DNA from: Mytilus trossulus
Lineage: Eukaryota > Mollusca > Bivalvia > Mytilida > Mytilidae
Assembly (NCBI RefSeq): GCF_036588685.1
Contig: NC_086378.1
Span: forward strand, 30,605,578-30,669,577
Reading direction: 5' to 3'
Length of the DNA stretch: 64,000 nt
The notes below the pieces were generated by a model that saw nothing but the letters and a program-made list of their open reading frames with translations, was not told the DNA's origin and ran no database searches. Positions 62,534 to 64,000 of the stretch are shown one piece after another (the stretch's first letter is position 1; each line of letters begins with the position of its first letter). The position numbers were made by a program, and so were the translations under genes.

Positions 62534-64000
62534 AAACCAGATGCTCCGCAGGGCGTAGCTTTAAACGACCGCAGAGGTTGAACCCTGAACGGTTGGGGCA
62601 AGTATGGACACAACATTCAAGCTGGATTCAGCTCTAAATTTGGATTGTGATTTAATAGTTGACACAGCATAGGTTTCTGACACAGAATGAATGTTTTCTA
62701 ATGAACTTAAAATTTTTGTTTTCTCTCAGAGCAATTCACTATGCTGTTGAATATTAATCCTCTCAAAAAAATGTTTGAAGAAATTTTCTTTTTATTTATG
62801 AAATTTCAAATGAGAAAAAATTTTTTCAAAATTTGCGGTCGTATAAAAATTGAACCCAATTTTTAATCACATCCCCCTTTCCCTTATTCCAAAACTAATC
62901 TCAATTAAAATATTCTAATGAAGTTTGCAACAATAACTACTCATTTAAATACATCATAAAATATTAAGATGTAAAAAAACTGCTTGTTATCACTGAATGG
63001 TGAAGATTATTTTAATTTATCAGTTGGTAGTAAAAAGTGAATATACATTGTATATAACAAAGATTTAAGTTGATTCTGGACAAAGAAAGATAACTCTAAT
63101 TAAAAAAAAATCTTGCAATAAGATATTTCTTGCTTCCTATTCTGGACAAAGAAAGATAACTCTAATTAAAAAAAAAATTGCAATTTCACAATATTGTGAA
63201 ATTAGATATTTCTTGCCATTGCACAATACTGTGCAATTGAAAAGACTTGCTATTGCACAATACTTAATATAATAATTTTAGATCCTGATTTGGACCAACT
63301 TGAAAACTGGGCCCATAATCAAAAATCTAAGTACATGTTTAGATTCAGCATATCAAAGAGGCCCAAGAATTTATTTTTGTTAAAATCAAACTTAGTTTAA
63401 TTTTGGACCCTTTGGACCTTAATGTAGGCCAATTTGAAAACGGGACCAAAAATGAAGAATCTACATACACAGTTAGATTTGGCATATCAAAGAACCCCAT
63501 TTATTCAATTTTTGATGAAATCAAATAAAATTAATTTTGGACCCAGATTTGGACCAACTTGAAAACTGGGCCAATAATCAAGAATCTAAGTACATTTTTA
63601 GATTCAACATATCAAAGAACCCAACCGATTCATTTTTTGTCAAAATCAAACTAAGTTTAATTTTGGACCCTTTGGACCTTAATGTAGACCAATTTGAAAA
63701 CATGACCAAAAGTTAAGAATCTACATACACAGTTAGATTCGGCATATCAAAGAACCCCAATTATTCAATTTTGATGAAATCAAACAAAGTTTAATTTTGG
63801 ACCCTTTGGGCCCCTTTTTCCTAAACTGTTGGGACCAAAACTCCCAAAATCAATACCAACCTTCCTTTAATGGTCATAAACCTTGTGTTTAAATTTCATA
63901 GATTTCTATTTACTTTAATATACTAACATTATGGTGCGAAAACCAAGAAAAATGCTTATTTGGGTCCCTTTTTGGTCCCTAATTCCTAAACTGTTGGGAC
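62534..64000 (+). mobile_element. Family C element copy 3, runs out of the window
   Basis: Starts AACCAGATGCTCCGCAGG and follows copy 1 closely through both internal arrays to the window end. At 62815-62850 it carries an extra AATTTGCGGTCGTATAAAAA stretch, which in copy 1 is the right terminus. Very similar to copy 1, so recently active. Confidence 0.8.

Overview
The window reads as nuclear DNA of a bivalve mollusc, most likely a marine mussel (Mytilus or a close relative). This is inference: the DNA is AT-rich, genes are split by long introns with canonical GT..AG ends, and most of the window is dispersed repeats, small inverted-repeat transposons and minisatellites of a kind I associate with mussel genomes. 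No species call can be made from sequence alone.

Four protein-coding genes can be supported by reading exons with matching splice phases. (1) Bases 65-5490, plus strand: the last six exons of a WD-repeat protein, probably the C-terminal propeller of a NACHT/WD-repeat (NWD-like) protein; its 5' part lies left of the window. (2) Bases 15330-23176, minus strand: a complete three-exon gene for mitochondrial ATP synthase subunit g, with a 5.6 kb first intron loaded with transposons and two ETS-type sites just upstream of the start codon. (3) Bases 35510-37474, minus strand: a complete two-exon gene for a 107-residue secreted, methionine-rich, six-cysteine protein that I do not recognise. (4) Bases 52022-61389, minus strand: the last seven exons of a beta-secretase (BACE-type) membrane aspartyl protease; the exons with the first catalytic Asp lie right of the window.

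Between and inside these genes sit transposable elements. The clearest are: a 1.16 kb fold-back element with iterated motifs in its arms (7881-9040); a 207 bp palindromic element (10341-10547); a TTAA-flanked element with CCCTTACCATG ends inside the ATP synthase intron 2 (15563-16376); a CAGTG-ended 3.4 kb element carrying a second CAGGGG-ended element nested in it (18551-21974 and 19888-20972) and a third one in a BACE intron (53219-53999), all three with 5 bp flanking direct repeats; a palindromic element at 22229-22845; a frameshifted non-LTR retrotransposon (24741-27240) lying between 0.5 kb inverted arms (about 23885-24415 and 29205-29745); and a MULE-like element with a decayed transposase tail (29786-30548). 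Several dispersed families (called A to F here) recur many times, and there are arrays of 25 bp (46725-47690), about 8 bp (27360-27555), 155 bp (5748-6185) and about 150 bp (39200-39920) units.

The genes show no functional link to each other. The unusual content is the set of transposon structures, above all the 5 bp duplication group and the iteron-bearing fold-back, and the orphan-looking secreted cysteine/methionine-rich protein.
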